Part shown: positions 1-8,729 of the stretch, piece by piece
Numbering within the stretch: the stretch's first letter is position 1
How the letters are laid out: each line of letters opens with the position of its first letter
Source of the DNA: DASUXY01 sp035301985
GTDB lineage: Bacteria > Bacillota > Bacilli > Bacillales > Amphibacillaceae
Direction of reading: 5' to 3'
Length of the DNA stretch: 64,000 nt
NCBI GenBank assembly: GCA_035301985.1
Contig: DATGTE010000040.1
Span: 1 to 64,000 of the forward strand
Position numbers and translations under genes: made by a program
Notes under the pieces: model-generated
The model's database searches: none
Told to the model about the DNA's origin: nothing
Seen by the model: only the letters and a program-made list of their open reading frames with translations

Positions 1-39
1 TTTTTCTAGAATAACTCTTTCCCCAGTATCTTTTAACAT
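1..39 (-). CDS. Partial CDS, N-terminus only (methyltransferase-like start)
   Basis: An ATG on the minus strand at 39-37 is preceded by a good AAAGGAG ribosome binding site (plus-strand positions 49-55) and opens a frame without stop to the window edge: 13 codons reading MLKDTGERVILEK. The TGER motif near the start is common at the N-terminus of class I SAM-dependent methyltransferases, but 13 residues cannot prove a family. The gene continues outside the window. The start is well supported by the binding site; the function is a guess. Confidence 0.45.
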   Translation of the reverse strand, partial: MLKDTGERVILEK

Positions 40-149
40 ATCATTTACTCCTTTTAGGATGGGTTCATTGGCTCCTATCGTAACACATCCATTTGCGATT
101 CGTTAGCAAACGATGATTCGCATGAGTTAGTTACTTTTAGTTCAATGGG

Positions 150-178
150 TTGACAATATACATACGGGGGTATATGAT
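150..178 (+). promoter_or_regulatory. Sigma-A promoter with CsoR/CstR-like operator in the spacer
   Basis: TTGACA (150-155), a 17-bp spacer and TATGAT (173-178) form a near-consensus sigma-A promoter. The spacer holds ATACATACGGGGGTAT (158-173), which resembles operators of the CsoR/CstR/RcnR family (ATACC-N-GGGGTAT type). A repressor bound here would occlude the promoter. Transcription would run toward the glutaredoxin gene, whose start lies about 270 bp downstream. The regulator itself is not in the window. Confidence 0.5.
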
Positions 179-247
179 GGAAATAGACAAGTGTTCCATG
201 AAGTTCTATACCACTTTATAATTAGCATGTCATTTTTCGCTTCCGAT

Positions 248-263
248 ATACCTGTAGGGGTAT
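248..263. promoter_or_regulatory. Second CsoR/CstR-like operator
   Basis: ATACCTGTAGGGGTAT, a pseudo-palindrome with ATACC and GGGGTAT arms, lies 74 bp after the start of the first such site. Two copies in about 100 bp make chance less likely. A TATAAT at 217-222 between the sites could be a further -10 element. Confidence 0.45.
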
Positions 264-445
264 GTTGAGGCGGAGGGCAACATTTTTAGTAATCGATGAG
301 CGTATGGATGTTCGCCATTTCCGTATCGGATTACGCGAATTTGTGCGTGACGTCGTATAGGACCGATTATGATACGATCATTCTAGAATGTCATGGAAAC
401 GATTAGTAAATGTATTTATTTCTTAGATGCATTGGAGGTGAGGGA

Positions 446-676
446 ATGAATAACGTTACAGTTTACACAACTTCACAATGTCCATATTGTGTGATGATTA
501 AAAACTTTTTAAATGATAAAGAGATTCCATTTAAAGAAGTGAATGTAGAAACGAAGCCAGAAATGATGCAACAACTCGTTCAAAAAACAGGTCAAATGGG
601 CGTTCCACAAACAGAGATTAACGGAAAGTGGGTCGTTGGTTTTGATCCAAATCGTATTATGGCAGCATTAAATTAA
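446..676 (+). CDS. Glutaredoxin family protein
   Basis: A 76-residue single-domain thioredoxin-fold protein. The redox motif CPYC is at residues 12-15, after the first beta strand (VTVYTTSQ), and the GVPQTEI segment supplies the cis-proline loop that contacts the thiol substrate. It probably reduces disulfides or mixed thiols (bacillithiol rather than glutathione in Bacillaceae) in the cytoplasm. The chosen ATG at 446 follows GGAGGTGAGGG with proper spacing; an earlier in-frame start at 410 would add 12 residues that do not fit the family. It is monocistronic, lies downstream of two CsoR/CstR-like operators, and could be induced by copper or reactive sulfur species, which is inference. A terminator follows at about 850. 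Confidence 0.85.
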   Translation: MNNVTVYTTSQCPYCVMIKNFLNDKEIPFKEVNVETKPEMMQQLVQKTGQMGVPQTEINGKWVVGFDPNRIMAALN

Positions 677-848
677 TGCAGTTAGAGGACGATGATGTAA
701 TCCTCCCTCTGCAAGCCGATTGAGAACGAATAAAAGAGAGATTGTCCTAAACCGTTGTGCGGACTACCACATAGATTAGCTTATCAGATGCATGATCGTT
801 TATAAATAAACGGAACGTAATTGATTTGCTTATAACCACCATCTACGA

Positions 849-882
849 AAATGCGACGTCAATAATAGACGTCGCATTTTTC
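849..882. terminator. Bidirectional terminator
   Basis: A perfect 12-bp stem (849-860 with 868-879, arm AAATGCGACGTC) around a 7-nt loop, followed by a T run on the plus strand and a matching T run on the minus strand. It lies between the convergent glutaredoxin and membrane-protein genes and can serve both. Confidence 0.8.
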
Positions 883-1516
883 ATCCAGTAATAATCATAT
901 AGAGTAGTCGATAAGCCATATAATACCCGAATAAAAAGAGACTGGCGACTTTTAAATTTCGATGAGAGACAAATAAATAAGTGACCATGAAAATACCGAC
1001 ATATATAAAGGTATACGCCATACTAGAAAACCATGCATGTATGTAAGTACTTCTTTCGATGAGTTCTAGTACAATCGAGATTATTAAGAAAGCGATTGGA
1101 ACCGTGAAAGTGGCTCCTAACTTTTCTATAAAATAGTTATGTGTTCGTTGTTTTCCTTCTTTTTCGGCTCGCCATTTATAAACAGCGATCAAAATGCCAA
1201 GTGGAACAGCATACGCTAACGGTCGATATAAGTGGTCAGAAAACGTACCGATTTGCCAATCAAACCCATCATACACTACTGCGGTGCTAACAATTGAGCT
1301 TAAAATCATCAGGACGATCAAGGCGCTCATACTGATGATACCGTACATGTGAAACCCTTTATATTTATGGTTTAACACACTGTCAGGCTCTTTGACAGTC
1401 TGCAGCAAAAATTGAAAATAATTTACTTGTTGTGTGCCGCCTACAGTAGAATCGTGATGGGGTTGTTGCTTTGTAACTGCGGACGTATGTTGTTTATCAT
1501 TTCCTTGTTGATTCAT
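881..1516 (-). CDS. Hypothetical membrane protein (Yip1-like topology)
   Basis: A 211-residue protein with a polar, Gln/His-rich N-terminus (about residues 1-35), then a short amphipathic stretch containing FQFLLQTVKEPDS, followed by five or six hydrophobic segments between about residue 60 and the C-terminus. The layout, a soluble head then a Yip1-like bundle, resembles the membrane half of the zinc-ribbon protein at 51524-52420 in this window. The first gives no zinc ribbon. The start at 1516 has an AAGGAGGGGA binding site. It appears monocistronic, with its end in the shared terminator. I do not recognise a specific function. Confidence 0.65.
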   Translation of the reverse strand: MNQQGNDKQHTSAVTKQQPHHDSTVGGTQQVNYFQFLLQTVKEPDSVLNHKYKGFHMYGIISMSALIVLMILSSIVSTAVVYDGFDWQIGTFSDHLYRPLAYAVPLGILIAVYKWRAEKEGKQRTHNYFIEKLGATFTVPIAFLIISIVLELIERSTYIHAWFSSMAYTFIYVGIFMVTYLFVSHRNLKVASLFLFGYYMAYRLLYMIITG

Positions 1517-1644
1517 TGATTGTCCCCTCCTTATGATTATTTTATCTCATATTTTATCGAAAGGGGAGAGTTTTGTAAATCATCAGAAAAATACATTTAA
1601 CATAAATCAAAAGTTACATCGGGTTTAAGTGGCATATTTATCAT

Positions 1645-1682
1645 TAAAAAAGCCAAAGGACGGATATAACATCCCTTTGGCT
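1645..1682 (-). terminator. Terminator of the HD-domain gene
   Basis: On the minus strand, AGCCAAAGG pairs with CCTTTGGCT (1651-1659 with 1674-1682) and is followed by a T run (1645-1650). It sits downstream of the minus-strand HD gene that ends at 1816. Confidence 0.75.
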
Positions 1683-1815
1683 ATTCAATAAGTGATTCAA
1701 ATAGAAAAAAAGCTGATTCGATTTTATTCATGAGATGATTAGCATCCATGTGGAAGTAACAGTTTATTCGTTAGAGCTGATCAGTAGAAGTGGTTTCACA
1801 TACTGTGTCAGTGAT

Positions 1816-2355
1816 TTATTCAAACATGCGTTTTGTAACTTCTTCGTATTCCCGAAAAAATGTCGGAACTTCATCCGCATGTAATCCGCTGTACATATTA
1901 TTAGCAATCGATGTATAATACCACTTTTGGCAGTCGTATCCGACAGCAAAATGCTCCCAAACAGCTTCACCTAGTTGATTATAGTGTGTTTCAATGCTGA
2001 GTAAATTATCAATTTTATCAGCGATGATTAAACATTTAACGTCCTTCTCAGCTGTTTTTACCGTATCAATGGTATGTTGCTTTCGTTCTTCCCATGACTG
2101 CGATTGATTTTCCGTGTTAGCTGCGACGAGAGTAGCAACTCGAGGTCCAAAATGTTTTTTTATATCTTCTAAATCATAAGGTGTATCTTCAACGACATCA
2201 TGTAAATATCCGGCACAAACGACTTCTTCGGAGCAGCCCGCTCGCTCGAGAGTTTCGGCAACACGAATGGGATGCGTAATATACGGATTGTAGGACACTT
2301 TTCGTTGTTGCCCATGATGGGCCTCTTTAGCAAATTGTTTAGCTCGTTCTTTCAA
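1816..2355 (-). CDS. HD-domain phosphohydrolase (MESH1/SpoT-HD-like)
   Basis: A protein of about 179 residues made of one HD domain of the RelA/SpoT hydrolase type. The motifs are an N-terminal AHHGQQRK with the first metal-ligand histidine, the HD pair in GYLHDVVEDTPY at about residue 53, and a later ADKIDNL segment with the final ligand aspartate. Such small stand-alone proteins hydrolyse (p)ppGpp or related nucleotides with Mn2+; substrate here is not proven. The open frame extends to GTG at 2370, but the sequence GTGGAGGG is better read as the binding site for the TTG at 2355 (spacing 6), giving MKERAKQF. Monocistronic, with its own terminator. Confidence 0.8.
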   Translation of the reverse strand: MKERAKQFAKEAHHGQQRKVSYNPYITHPIRVAETLERAGCSEEVVCAGYLHDVVEDTPYDLEDIKKHFGPRVATLVAANTENQSQSWEERKQHTIDTVKTAEKDVKCLIIADKIDNLLSIETHYNQLGEAVWEHFAVGYDCQKWYYTSIANNMYSGLHADEVPTFFREYEEVTKRMFE

Positions 2356-2612
2356 AGAATATCCCTCCACTTAGTAACTGACGAAACGTGTAAGATGATG
2401 TTAGTGAAATTTTATATCGTTGATTTTAAATAAAATCTATTTATCTCCATTATATCGTATCAGATGAAAATGTTGCGATATAGTGAAAAGTGTAGGAAAA
2501 TATTTTTGAAAAGGATTAGAAAGTAAAGCCTTGGATGGACGAGAATCATTTCCTACCTATTTATTAAAAAAACGATGCACGCTAGAAGACCATGACATAT
2601 AACGGTTTTTTC

Positions 2613-2641
2613 ATTACATTTAATCGAATAATTGGTATGAT
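2613..2641 (+). promoter_or_regulatory. Putative promoter of fni
   Basis: ATTACA (2613-2618), a 17-bp spacer and TGG-TATGAT (extended -10, 2633-2641) upstream of the IPP isomerase gene. Nothing else was seen in the 357-bp gap between the HD gene and fni. Confidence 0.4.
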
Positions 2642-2727
2642 AAGAATAATTGATATAAAACGGAGACTACAAAACTTGCCAATCAATGAGCAAGTTATAC
2701 ACAATAGTTGATTAGGATGTGTTTTAG

Positions 2728-3786
2728 ATGGTGGAAAAGGGAATCAACAAGCGAAAAACGGAACATATTCAGCTCTGTTTAACCGAGCAGGTCGAAGGTG
2801 TGAACAAATCAACCGGTTTAGAAGGGATTTCATTCATTCATAATGCGTTGCCCGAAATTAATTTTAATGAAATCGAATTAGCGACAAGCTTTTTGAATAA
2901 AGAGTTACAAGCCCCTCTTTTAGTGAGCTCGATGACAGGGGGATCGAAGCTAGCGACAAGAATCAATCAAAACTTAGCGAAAGCCGCGGAGAAAAAAGGG
3001 TGGGCGATTGCCCTTGGTTCTACGAGAGCATTGTTAGAAGGAGATACGCACCAAGACTCTTTTCTTATCCGTAAACAAGCTCCTACTGTTCCATTGATTG
3101 CCAATTTAGGGGCGGTGCAATTGAATTACGGATATGGAGTCGAAGAGGCGCAACGAATTGTTGACATGACCGAAGCAGATTCTCTCGTTCTCCACTTGAA
3201 TAGCTTGCAAGAAGTATTTCAAGATGAAGGAGATTTGAACTTTAAAAACCTCCTCCCAACAATTGAAAAAGTATGTGAGGGGTTGGACGTGCCCGTAGGC
3301 GTGAAAGAGGTTGGATTCGGAATTGATGGGACGATTGCTAAAAAGTTGTACGATGCGGGTATTTCTTACATCGATGTAGCTGGAGCAGGTGGAACATCGT
3401 GGAGTCAAGTAGAAAAGTTGCGTTCCAATGAACCTTTGCGAAAGGCGGCAGCTGAGGCCTTTAACAATTGGGGCATTCCGACAAAAGATTGCATCGTTTC
3501 CGTTCGTAATGAATTGGAAGACGCTCCCATTGTTGCAAGTGGAGGAATGAAAACGGGACTCGATGCTGCAAAAGCGATTACGATTGGGGCGGATATCATC
3601 GGTTTTGCCAGACAGTTACTAAAAGCGGCTACACAGTCAGAAGAAGCAGTTTTGCAGCAAATGGAACAAATTGAACTAGAATTAAAAGTGACGATGTTCG
3701 GAATTGGCGCGAAAACGCTTGAGGACTTACAAAATACGAATCGTGTGTCCATTATGGGACGTTCATTATTAGAACAAGAAGGCTAA
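2728..3786 (+). CDS. fni: Type II isopentenyl-diphosphate delta-isomerase
   Basis: A 352-residue FMN- and Mg2+-dependent enzyme that interconverts IPP and DMAPP for isoprenoid synthesis in the cytoplasm. The full TIM-barrel family pattern is present: an N-terminal RKTEH segment, LVSSMTGGS, the LHLNSLQE motif that carries the substrate-binding Asn/Gln and metal-binding Glu, and the C-terminal phosphate/FMN loop VASGGMKTGLDAAKA followed by GADIIGFAR. Length is typical. The ATG at 2728 has only a weak upstream AGGA, and the GTG immediately after it is an alternative. The gene is monocistronic; a terminator follows at 3893. Confidence 0.93.
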   Translation: MVEKGINKRKTEHIQLCLTEQVEGVNKSTGLEGISFIHNALPEINFNEIELATSFLNKELQAPLLVSSMTGGSKLATRINQNLAKAAEKKGWAIALGSTRALLEGDTHQDSFLIRKQAPTVPLIANLGAVQLNYGYGVEEAQRIVDMTEADSLVLHLNSLQEVFQDEGDLNFKNLLPTIEKVCEGLDVPVGVKEVGFGIDGTIAKKLYDAGISYIDVAGAGGTSWSQVEKLRSNEPLRKAAAEAFNNWGIPTKDCIVSVRNELEDAPIVASGGMKTGLDAAKAITIGADIIGFARQLLKAATQSEEAVLQQMEQIELELKVTMFGIGAKTLEDLQNTNRVSIMGRSLLEQEG

Positions 3787-3892
3787 AGCGCTACTGTCTT
3801 CGCTTATTCTCTCCTTGTGAGAGTATGTATATGTATTATGCTATCTACATTTATAACGATTGCTTTTCTTGGAAAATAAACTGTAAATGATT

Positions 3893-3923
3893 GAGGCCAT
3901 TTGTTGAATGGTCTCTTTTTTTA
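3893..3923 (+). terminator. Terminator after fni
   Basis: GAGGCCAT pairs with ATGGTCTC (with one G-T pair) around a short loop, followed by seven or more T residues. Confidence 0.7.
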
Positions 3924-3984
3924 TGGTTATGGGGGATGAATCTCTTTTCACGTTACATACTAAACAACAAGGAGGATGAATGCA

Positions 3985-4848
3985 GTGGATCAAGATATTC
4001 ATGAAAGTAAAAATCAGACGTTTATCCCGATGACGTCCATTGCAAGTATGACGGGTCAAGAAGTGACAGAAGATGTGTATATGTATACCGATCAAATCGT
4101 CAATATTATATTTATAGGTAAACCGAAGGGCGATTGGGTGTTGGTTGATGCGGGGATGCCAAAGGCTTTTTCTGAAATCAAACGAGTCGCTGAGAAAAGG
4201 TTTGGAAACAATAATCGTCCGATGGCAGTTATCTTAACACATGGGCACTTTGACCATGTCGGTGGCTTAGTTGATTTACTACGAGAATGGAAAGTCCCCG
4301 TTTATGCACATGAATTGGAGTTCCCTTATTTAACAGGCTTAAAACAGTATCCCGAGCCAGATGTTACGGTTGAAGGTGGTCTATTAGCAAAAATGTCATC
4401 GATTTATCCGAATGAACCGATTAACATTGAGTCTTATTTACACTCATTATCGAATAATCAACGCATTCCAGGGCTCTCGGATTGGCAATGGATTCATACT
4501 CCTGGGCATTCTCCAGGGCACGTTTCATTATACCGAAAAAAGGATGGTCTGGTGATATCTGGCGATGCCTTTATTACGGTTAGGCAAGATTCGTTTTATA
4601 AAGTGCTCATGCAAGAAGCTGAGATTAACGGTCCCCCAAGGTATTTAACGACGGATTGGCAAGCTGCTTGGGAGTCTGTGCGAGCGTTAGCTGCTTTACA
4701 TCCACAAATGGTCATCCCAGGACACGGTCCGATGATGCAAGGAACTGAGTTGAGTGAAGGGTTGGAGATACTTGTACAAACATTTGATCAAATCGCAATT
4801 CCAGATCAAGGCAAATACGTGACAAGAAATAAAGAAGACTTTCACTGA
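3985..4848 (+). CDS. MBL-fold metallo-hydrolase (YflN-like)
   Basis: A protein of about 287 residues with a metallo-beta-lactamase fold. Motif 1 is THGHFDHVGG (metal ligands H-x-H-x-D-H), a second ligand histidine is in HTPGHSPGHVSLY, the bridging aspartate is in ISGDAFIT, and the last histidine is in VIPGHGPMM. These would bind two metal ions for a hydrolase reaction; the substrate is unknown. An ATG at 3976 overlaps the AAGGAGG (3969-3975) and cannot be the start used; the in-frame GTG at 3985 has ideal 9-nt spacing. Monocistronic. No convincing terminator was seen downstream. Confidence 0.8.
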   Translation: MDQDIHESKNQTFIPMTSIASMTGQEVTEDVYMYTDQIVNIIFIGKPKGDWVLVDAGMPKAFSEIKRVAEKRFGNNNRPMAVILTHGHFDHVGGLVDLLREWKVPVYAHELEFPYLTGLKQYPEPDVTVEGGLLAKMSSIYPNEPINIESYLHSLSNNQRIPGLSDWQWIHTPGHSPGHVSLYRKKDGLVISGDAFITVRQDSFYKVLMQEAEINGPPRYLTTDWQAAWESVRALAALHPQMVIPGHGPMMQGTELSEGLEILVQTFDQIAIPDQGKYVTRNKEDFH

Positions 4849-5019
4849 CTCTGCTCAAACCGTTTATGGTCGTTTTCGACGGGTCAACTCCGTACGTATT
4901 TTGCATCATCTTCATGTTGATAACCCTCATCTTTCCTACACTTTGAACGTAGTAAGCACAAAAGTATTCAACCTTTTAGGACCTATGCTAAACTACTATC
5001 AAGAAATGAGGTGTAGGAA

Positions 5020-5730
5020 ATGAGGATTGAAGTGTGGTCTGACTTTGTCTGTCCGTTTTGTTATATTGGAAAGCGAACATTGGAGCAGGCATTGGCAAGC
5101 TTTCCACATAAAAACTCGGTCATTGTTAGTTATAAAAGTTATGAACTCGAACCGAATGCAGAAATAAAGCCTCAGCAAAACATTCATGAAATCCTTGCTC
5201 ATAAATATAAGACTACGGTAGAAAAAGTGAAAAAAGCAAATGATGATATCGCTAAACGAGCCGCGGCTTTGGGATTAACCTATCATTTTGATACGATGCA
5301 GCCGACCAATACATTTGATGCGCATCGTTTAGTGAAATATGCCGCTAAACATGGAAAAGGTAATGAAATGACAGAGCGCTTGTTTAAGGCATATTTTACA
5401 GAATCGAAGCTAATTAGTGATCATGCCATATTAATCGATCTTGCTCTGGAGCTAGGATTTGATCGACAAGAAATTGCTGCTCTGCTTGATTCATGCCGTA
5501 ACACATCACTCGTCCGTGATGACGAGGACCAAGCTAGGGAAATGGGAGTTCAAGGCGTTCCTTTTTTTGTGTTTAATGATACGTATGCATTATCAGGAGC
5601 ACAACCTGCTGAGGTTTTTACGGAAGTTATTGAACAAGTTTGGACAGAGGAAAAGCAACAGCCACAGGTGAAACGATTGGATCCGAAAACTTCGGGTACA
5701 ACGTATTGTACAGATGATGGTTGTAAATGA
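5020..5730 (+). CDS. DsbA-family oxidoreductase, FrnE-like
   Basis: A 236-residue cytoplasmic DsbA-fold protein without a signal peptide. The active-site CPFC is at residues 11-14 after a short beta strand, the helical insertion follows (residues about 60-170), and the cis-proline loop GVQGVPFFVFN is near residue 180. FrnE-type proteins act as dithiol-disulfide isomerases, often in oxidative-stress tolerance. The C-terminal tail ends in TTYCTDDGCK, with an extra cysteine pair that could serve a redox or metal role. The start follows GAGGTGTAGGAA. It is a single-gene unit bounded by a strong terminator. Confidence 0.87.
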   Translation: MRIEVWSDFVCPFCYIGKRTLEQALASFPHKNSVIVSYKSYELEPNAEIKPQQNIHEILAHKYKTTVEKVKKANDDIAKRAAALGLTYHFDTMQPTNTFDAHRLVKYAAKHGKGNEMTERLFKAYFTESKLISDHAILIDLALELGFDRQEIAALLDSCRNTSLVRDDEDQAREMGVQGVPFFVFNDTYALSGAQPAEVFTEVIEQVWTEEKQQPQVKRLDPKTSGTTYCTDDGCK

Positions 5731-5745
5731 ATACGGAGGAGTAAA

Positions 5746-5780
5746 AGAGTTTGCTACGTTAGTGAGCAAACTCTTTTTTC
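5746..5780 (+). terminator. Terminator after the FrnE-like gene
   Basis: AGAGTTTGCT (5746-5755) pairs perfectly with AGCAAACTCT (5765-5774), followed by a T run. Confidence 0.85.
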
Positions 5781-5924
5781 ATGTTTGCACATAAACGGCC
5801 TCCTAACTACTCTCTCATGTCAACGTACACTTCTTTATAAAAGAAACATCGTAATAATCATTCTTTTTATTCATATGTTATCCACATTTTCATTGCTCAT
5901 TTTCATTCATTTATTGATTTTGTA

Positions 5925-5952
5925 TTGACGAGTCATGCGAGTATGCTATACT
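5925..5952 (+). promoter_or_regulatory. Promoter of the siderophore importer operon
   Basis: TTGACG (5925-5930), 16-bp spacer, TATACT (5947-5952). Initiation would occur near 5959, just upstream of the Fur box at 5968. Confidence 0.7.
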
Positions 5953-5967
5953 GGATTTGAACTAATT

Positions 5968-5986
5968 GATAATGAATCTCATTATT
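5968..5986. promoter_or_regulatory. Fur box
   Basis: GATAATGAATCTCATTATT matches the inverted-repeat Fur consensus (ATAATGA and TCATTAT arms, 3-nt centre). It lies just downstream of the predicted transcription start, where bound Fe-Fur would block the operon under iron-replete conditions. Confidence 0.8.
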
Positions 5987-6086
5987 GTTTGGTTTGTATG
6001 AGAAGCATCATCCAATCAATCGACTGCATGATGTTCAACCAACGGTGAAATGGGCGTGATACGAACATGAAAAGGAATATAGACTT

Positions 6087-7040
6087 ATGAAAATACGCTA
6101 TCTTGTCATTGCATTAATCATTTTTTCGTTTGCATCGATCTTTATTGGTGTAACTGACTTATCCCTATCTGAACTCTTTCAATTCGATGACGAACAGGTG
6201 CATATTCTGTTGGTTAGTCGATTGCCAAGGCTCATGGGTATATTGATTGCTGGGATGAGTATGGGTATTGCAGGACTAATCATGCAACAGTTAAGTAAAA
6301 ATAAATTCGTATCCCCAACAACCGCAGGAACTTTGGACTCAGCGAGATTTGGAATTATTGTTTCAATGATGGTATTTACTTCCGCAAGCCCGTTTCAGAA
6401 AATGACAATTTCTTTTTTATTTGCACTGTTAGGTACATTCATATTTATGAAGGTTTTAGAAAAGATTCAATTTAAAAATGCGATTTTTATTCCCTTAGTT
6501 GGGCTCATGTTTGGAAGTATCATTGATTCAGCTTCGACTTTTTTTGCATATAAAAATGACCTCATACAAAATATGGCCTCCTGGATGCAAGGAGATTTTT
6601 CGATGATCATGAGTGGGAATTATGAATTGATGTATGTGACGATCCCGATTTTGGTCATTGCATATGTATATGCAAATCAGTTTACGATTGCCGGAATGGG
6701 TGAAGATTTTGCAAGCAATTTAGGCTTGAATTATCGGCAGGTTGTCAATATAGGATTGATTATCGTTGCTCTTGTGACCGCATCTGTCGTGTTATCTGTG
6801 GGGGTGATCCCTTTTTTAGGGTTGATTATTCCCAACATCGTAACGATTTATCAAGGGGATCATTTGAAGAAAAACTTGGTACATACCGCATTGCTCGGTG
6901 CGTTATTCGTCTTGGTATGTGATGTGATTGGCAGGATTATTATTTATCCGTATGAAATTCCCATCAGCTTAACCGTAGGTGTCATCGGAAGTGGTATTTT
7001 CATTTATTTACTCGTGAGGAGAAAGACGTATGGATTATAA
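6087..7040 (+). CDS. yclN: Siderophore (petrobactin-type) ABC transporter permease
   Basis: A 317-residue FecCD-family permease, about nine membrane helices, the same length as B. subtilis YclN. Family features seen are the early RLPRLMGILIAGMSMGIAGL segment and the late GVIPFLGLIIPNIV stretch that contacts the ATPase. It forms the heterodimeric channel with the next gene to move ferric siderophore across the inner membrane. It is the first gene of the operon behind the Fur box; the start follows AAAGGAATATAGACTT. It overlaps the second permease by 11 nt. Petrobactin specificity is taken from the B. subtilis system and is not proven here. Confidence 0.88.
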   Translation: MKIRYLVIALIIFSFASIFIGVTDLSLSELFQFDDEQVHILLVSRLPRLMGILIAGMSMGIAGLIMQQLSKNKFVSPTTAGTLDSARFGIIVSMMVFTSASPFQKMTISFLFALLGTFIFMKVLEKIQFKNAIFIPLVGLMFGSIIDSASTFFAYKNDLIQNMASWMQGDFSMIMSGNYELMYVTIPILVIAYVYANQFTIAGMGEDFASNLGLNYRQVVNIGLIIVALVTASVVLSVGVIPFLGLIIPNIVTIYQGDHLKKNLVHTALLGALFVLVCDVIGRIIIYPYEIPISLTVGVIGSGIFIYLLVRRKTYGL

Positions 7041-7980
7041 GAAAAAGACAATCATCCTGCTGATCATCGCACTCCCTTTAATCGCTTTATATATATTTTA
7101 TGATTTGAGTGGAAATATAGATTATATTTTGCCGAAGCGACTCATTAAAGTCATCGCAATTATTGTCACGGGTGGGGCAATTGCTTGTTCGACAACGATC
7201 TTTATGACGATTACGAACAACCGGATTCTCACACCGAGTGTACTCGGCTTAGATTCGTTATATTTATTAACGCAAACAATCATTATTTTTCTGTTTGGCT
7301 CTAAATCACTCGTCATGATGGATAGCTCTTTGAATTATACCGTTTCGATTGGTGTCATGGTCATCTTCTCTCTTATTTTATATCGTTTAATGTTTCGAGG
7401 CGAACAAAATAATATTTACTTTTTATTGTTAATCGGGATGATATTAGGGATATTTTTTAACAGTGTAACATCGTTTATGCAAGTGCTTATCGATCCGAAT
7501 GAGTTTATGGTTGCCCAAGATAAGATGTTTGCGAGCATCAACAATGTCAATACGGATCTTGTTTATTTATCCATCGGTTTTATCATTTTAATCTTTCTTT
7601 ATTTCCTACGTTATTATAAATACTTGGATGTATTGTCATTAGGAAAAGATCATGCGATTAATTTAGGAGTTCCTTATGATCATGTAGTCAAACGACTCTT
7701 AGTCATTGTAGCGGTTCTCATTTCAATTGCGACCGCATTAGTCGGGCCCATCACTTTTCTCGGGCTACTCGTCGTCAATATCGCCTATGAGTTTTTAAAA
7801 ACATATCGACATGCCTATTTACTCATCGGCTCTACACTAATCAGCATCATCGCTTTAATCGGAGGGCAATTTATTGTCGAGAAAGTATTTTCATTTACAA
7901 CAACGATCAGTGTCATCATTAATTTTGTCGGTGGAATCTACTTCATCTATCTTTTGTTAAAGGAGAATAAAGCATGGTAA
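7030..7980 (+). CDS. yclO: Siderophore (petrobactin-type) ABC transporter permease
   Basis: A 316-residue FecCD-type permease, eight or nine membrane helices, length as in YclO. The family segment VGPITFLGLLVVNIAYEFL, which contacts the ATPase, is near residue 240. It starts 11 nt before the end of the upstream permease, with GTGAGGAGAAA as ribosome binding site, and overlaps the ATPase gene by 7 nt, so translational coupling across the three genes is likely. It pairs with the first permease in the membrane. Confidence 0.88.
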   Translation: MDYKKKTIILLIIALPLIALYIFYDLSGNIDYILPKRLIKVIAIIVTGGAIACSTTIFMTITNNRILTPSVLGLDSLYLLTQTIIIFLFGSKSLVMMDSSLNYTVSIGVMVIFSLILYRLMFRGEQNNIYFLLLIGMILGIFFNSVTSFMQVLIDPNEFMVAQDKMFASINNVNTDLVYLSIGFIILIFLYFLRYYKYLDVLSLGKDHAINLGVPYDHVVKRLLVIVAVLISIATALVGPITFLGLLVVNIAYEFLKTYRHAYLLIGSTLISIIALIGGQFIVEKVFSFTTTISVIINFVGGIYFIYLLLKENKAW

Positions 7981-8729
7981 ATATAAAAAATTTGTTTAAA
8001 TCGTATGACAAGAAAACAGTGATTGATGATGTTTCTTTAACAATTGAAAAGGGAACAATTACATCATTTATCGGTCCAAACGGAGCTGGAAAAAGTACAT
8101 TGATTTCCATGATCAGTCGATTGATTACAAAAGATGCCGGCGAAATTACAATCGACGGTCGAGATGTGATGAAAGCGAAAAATAAGGATTTAGCTAAAAA
8201 GATATCCATATTGAAGCAATCCAATAATATTCATGTTAAATTGACGGTTCGCGAGCTAGTTTCTTTTGGGCGTTTTCCTTATTCACAAGGACGATTGACG
8301 AAAGAAGACTGGAAAAAAGTCGATGAAGCGATTGATTACATGGAATTAAGAGATATTCAAGATAAGTATTTGGATGAACTCAGTGGTGGTCAACGTCAAC
8401 GAGCCCATATCGCGATGGTCATCGCTCAAGATACGGAATATATTTTGCTGGATGAACCCCTGAATAATTTAGATATGCGTCATTCTGTGCAAATTATGAA
8501 AATCTTACGTCGACTTGTCGATGAACTCGGCAAAACCATCGTCATTGTGATTCATGATATCAACTTTGCTTCTTGTTATTCTGATCAAATTGTCGCCTTA
8601 AAAGACGGAAAAATTGTTAAACAAGGACCTACGTGTGAAGTTATTGACGAGTGTGTTTTAAAAGAAATTTATGATATGGATATCGAGATTAAAAATATTG
8701 ATAATCAACGAATTTGCGTTTATTTTTGA
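7974..8729 (+). CDS. yclP: Siderophore (petrobactin-type) ABC transporter ATP-binding protein
   Basis: A 251-residue ABC ATPase: Walker A GPNGAGKST at about residue 35, Q-loop in SILKQSNN, signature LSGGQRQRAHIA near residue 138, Walker B YILLDEPLNNLD, and switch histidine in IVIHDINFA. It energises ferric-siderophore import through the two permeases. The length equals YclP (252). Its stop is followed immediately by the left end of the inverted-repeat element at 8730, which separates it from its binding protein. Confidence 0.9.
   Translation: MVNIKNLFKSYDKKTVIDDVSLTIEKGTITSFIGPNGAGKSTLISMISRLITKDAGEITIDGRDVMKAKNKDLAKKISILKQSNNIHVKLTVRELVSFGRFPYSQGRLTKEDWKKVDEAIDYMELRDIQDKYLDELSGGQRQRAHIAMVIAQDTEYILLDEPLNNLDMRHSVQIMKILRRLVDELGKTIVIVIHDINFASCYSDQIVALKDGKIVKQGPTCEVIDECVLKEIYDMDIEIKNIDNQRICVYF

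Noticed and set aside
262..357. 31-residue frame starting ATG inside the second CsoR-like operator, reading through MDVRHFRIGLREFVRDVV
   Set aside because: No ribosome binding site, the start lies within a regulatory site, and no family is recognised; it may be a relic.
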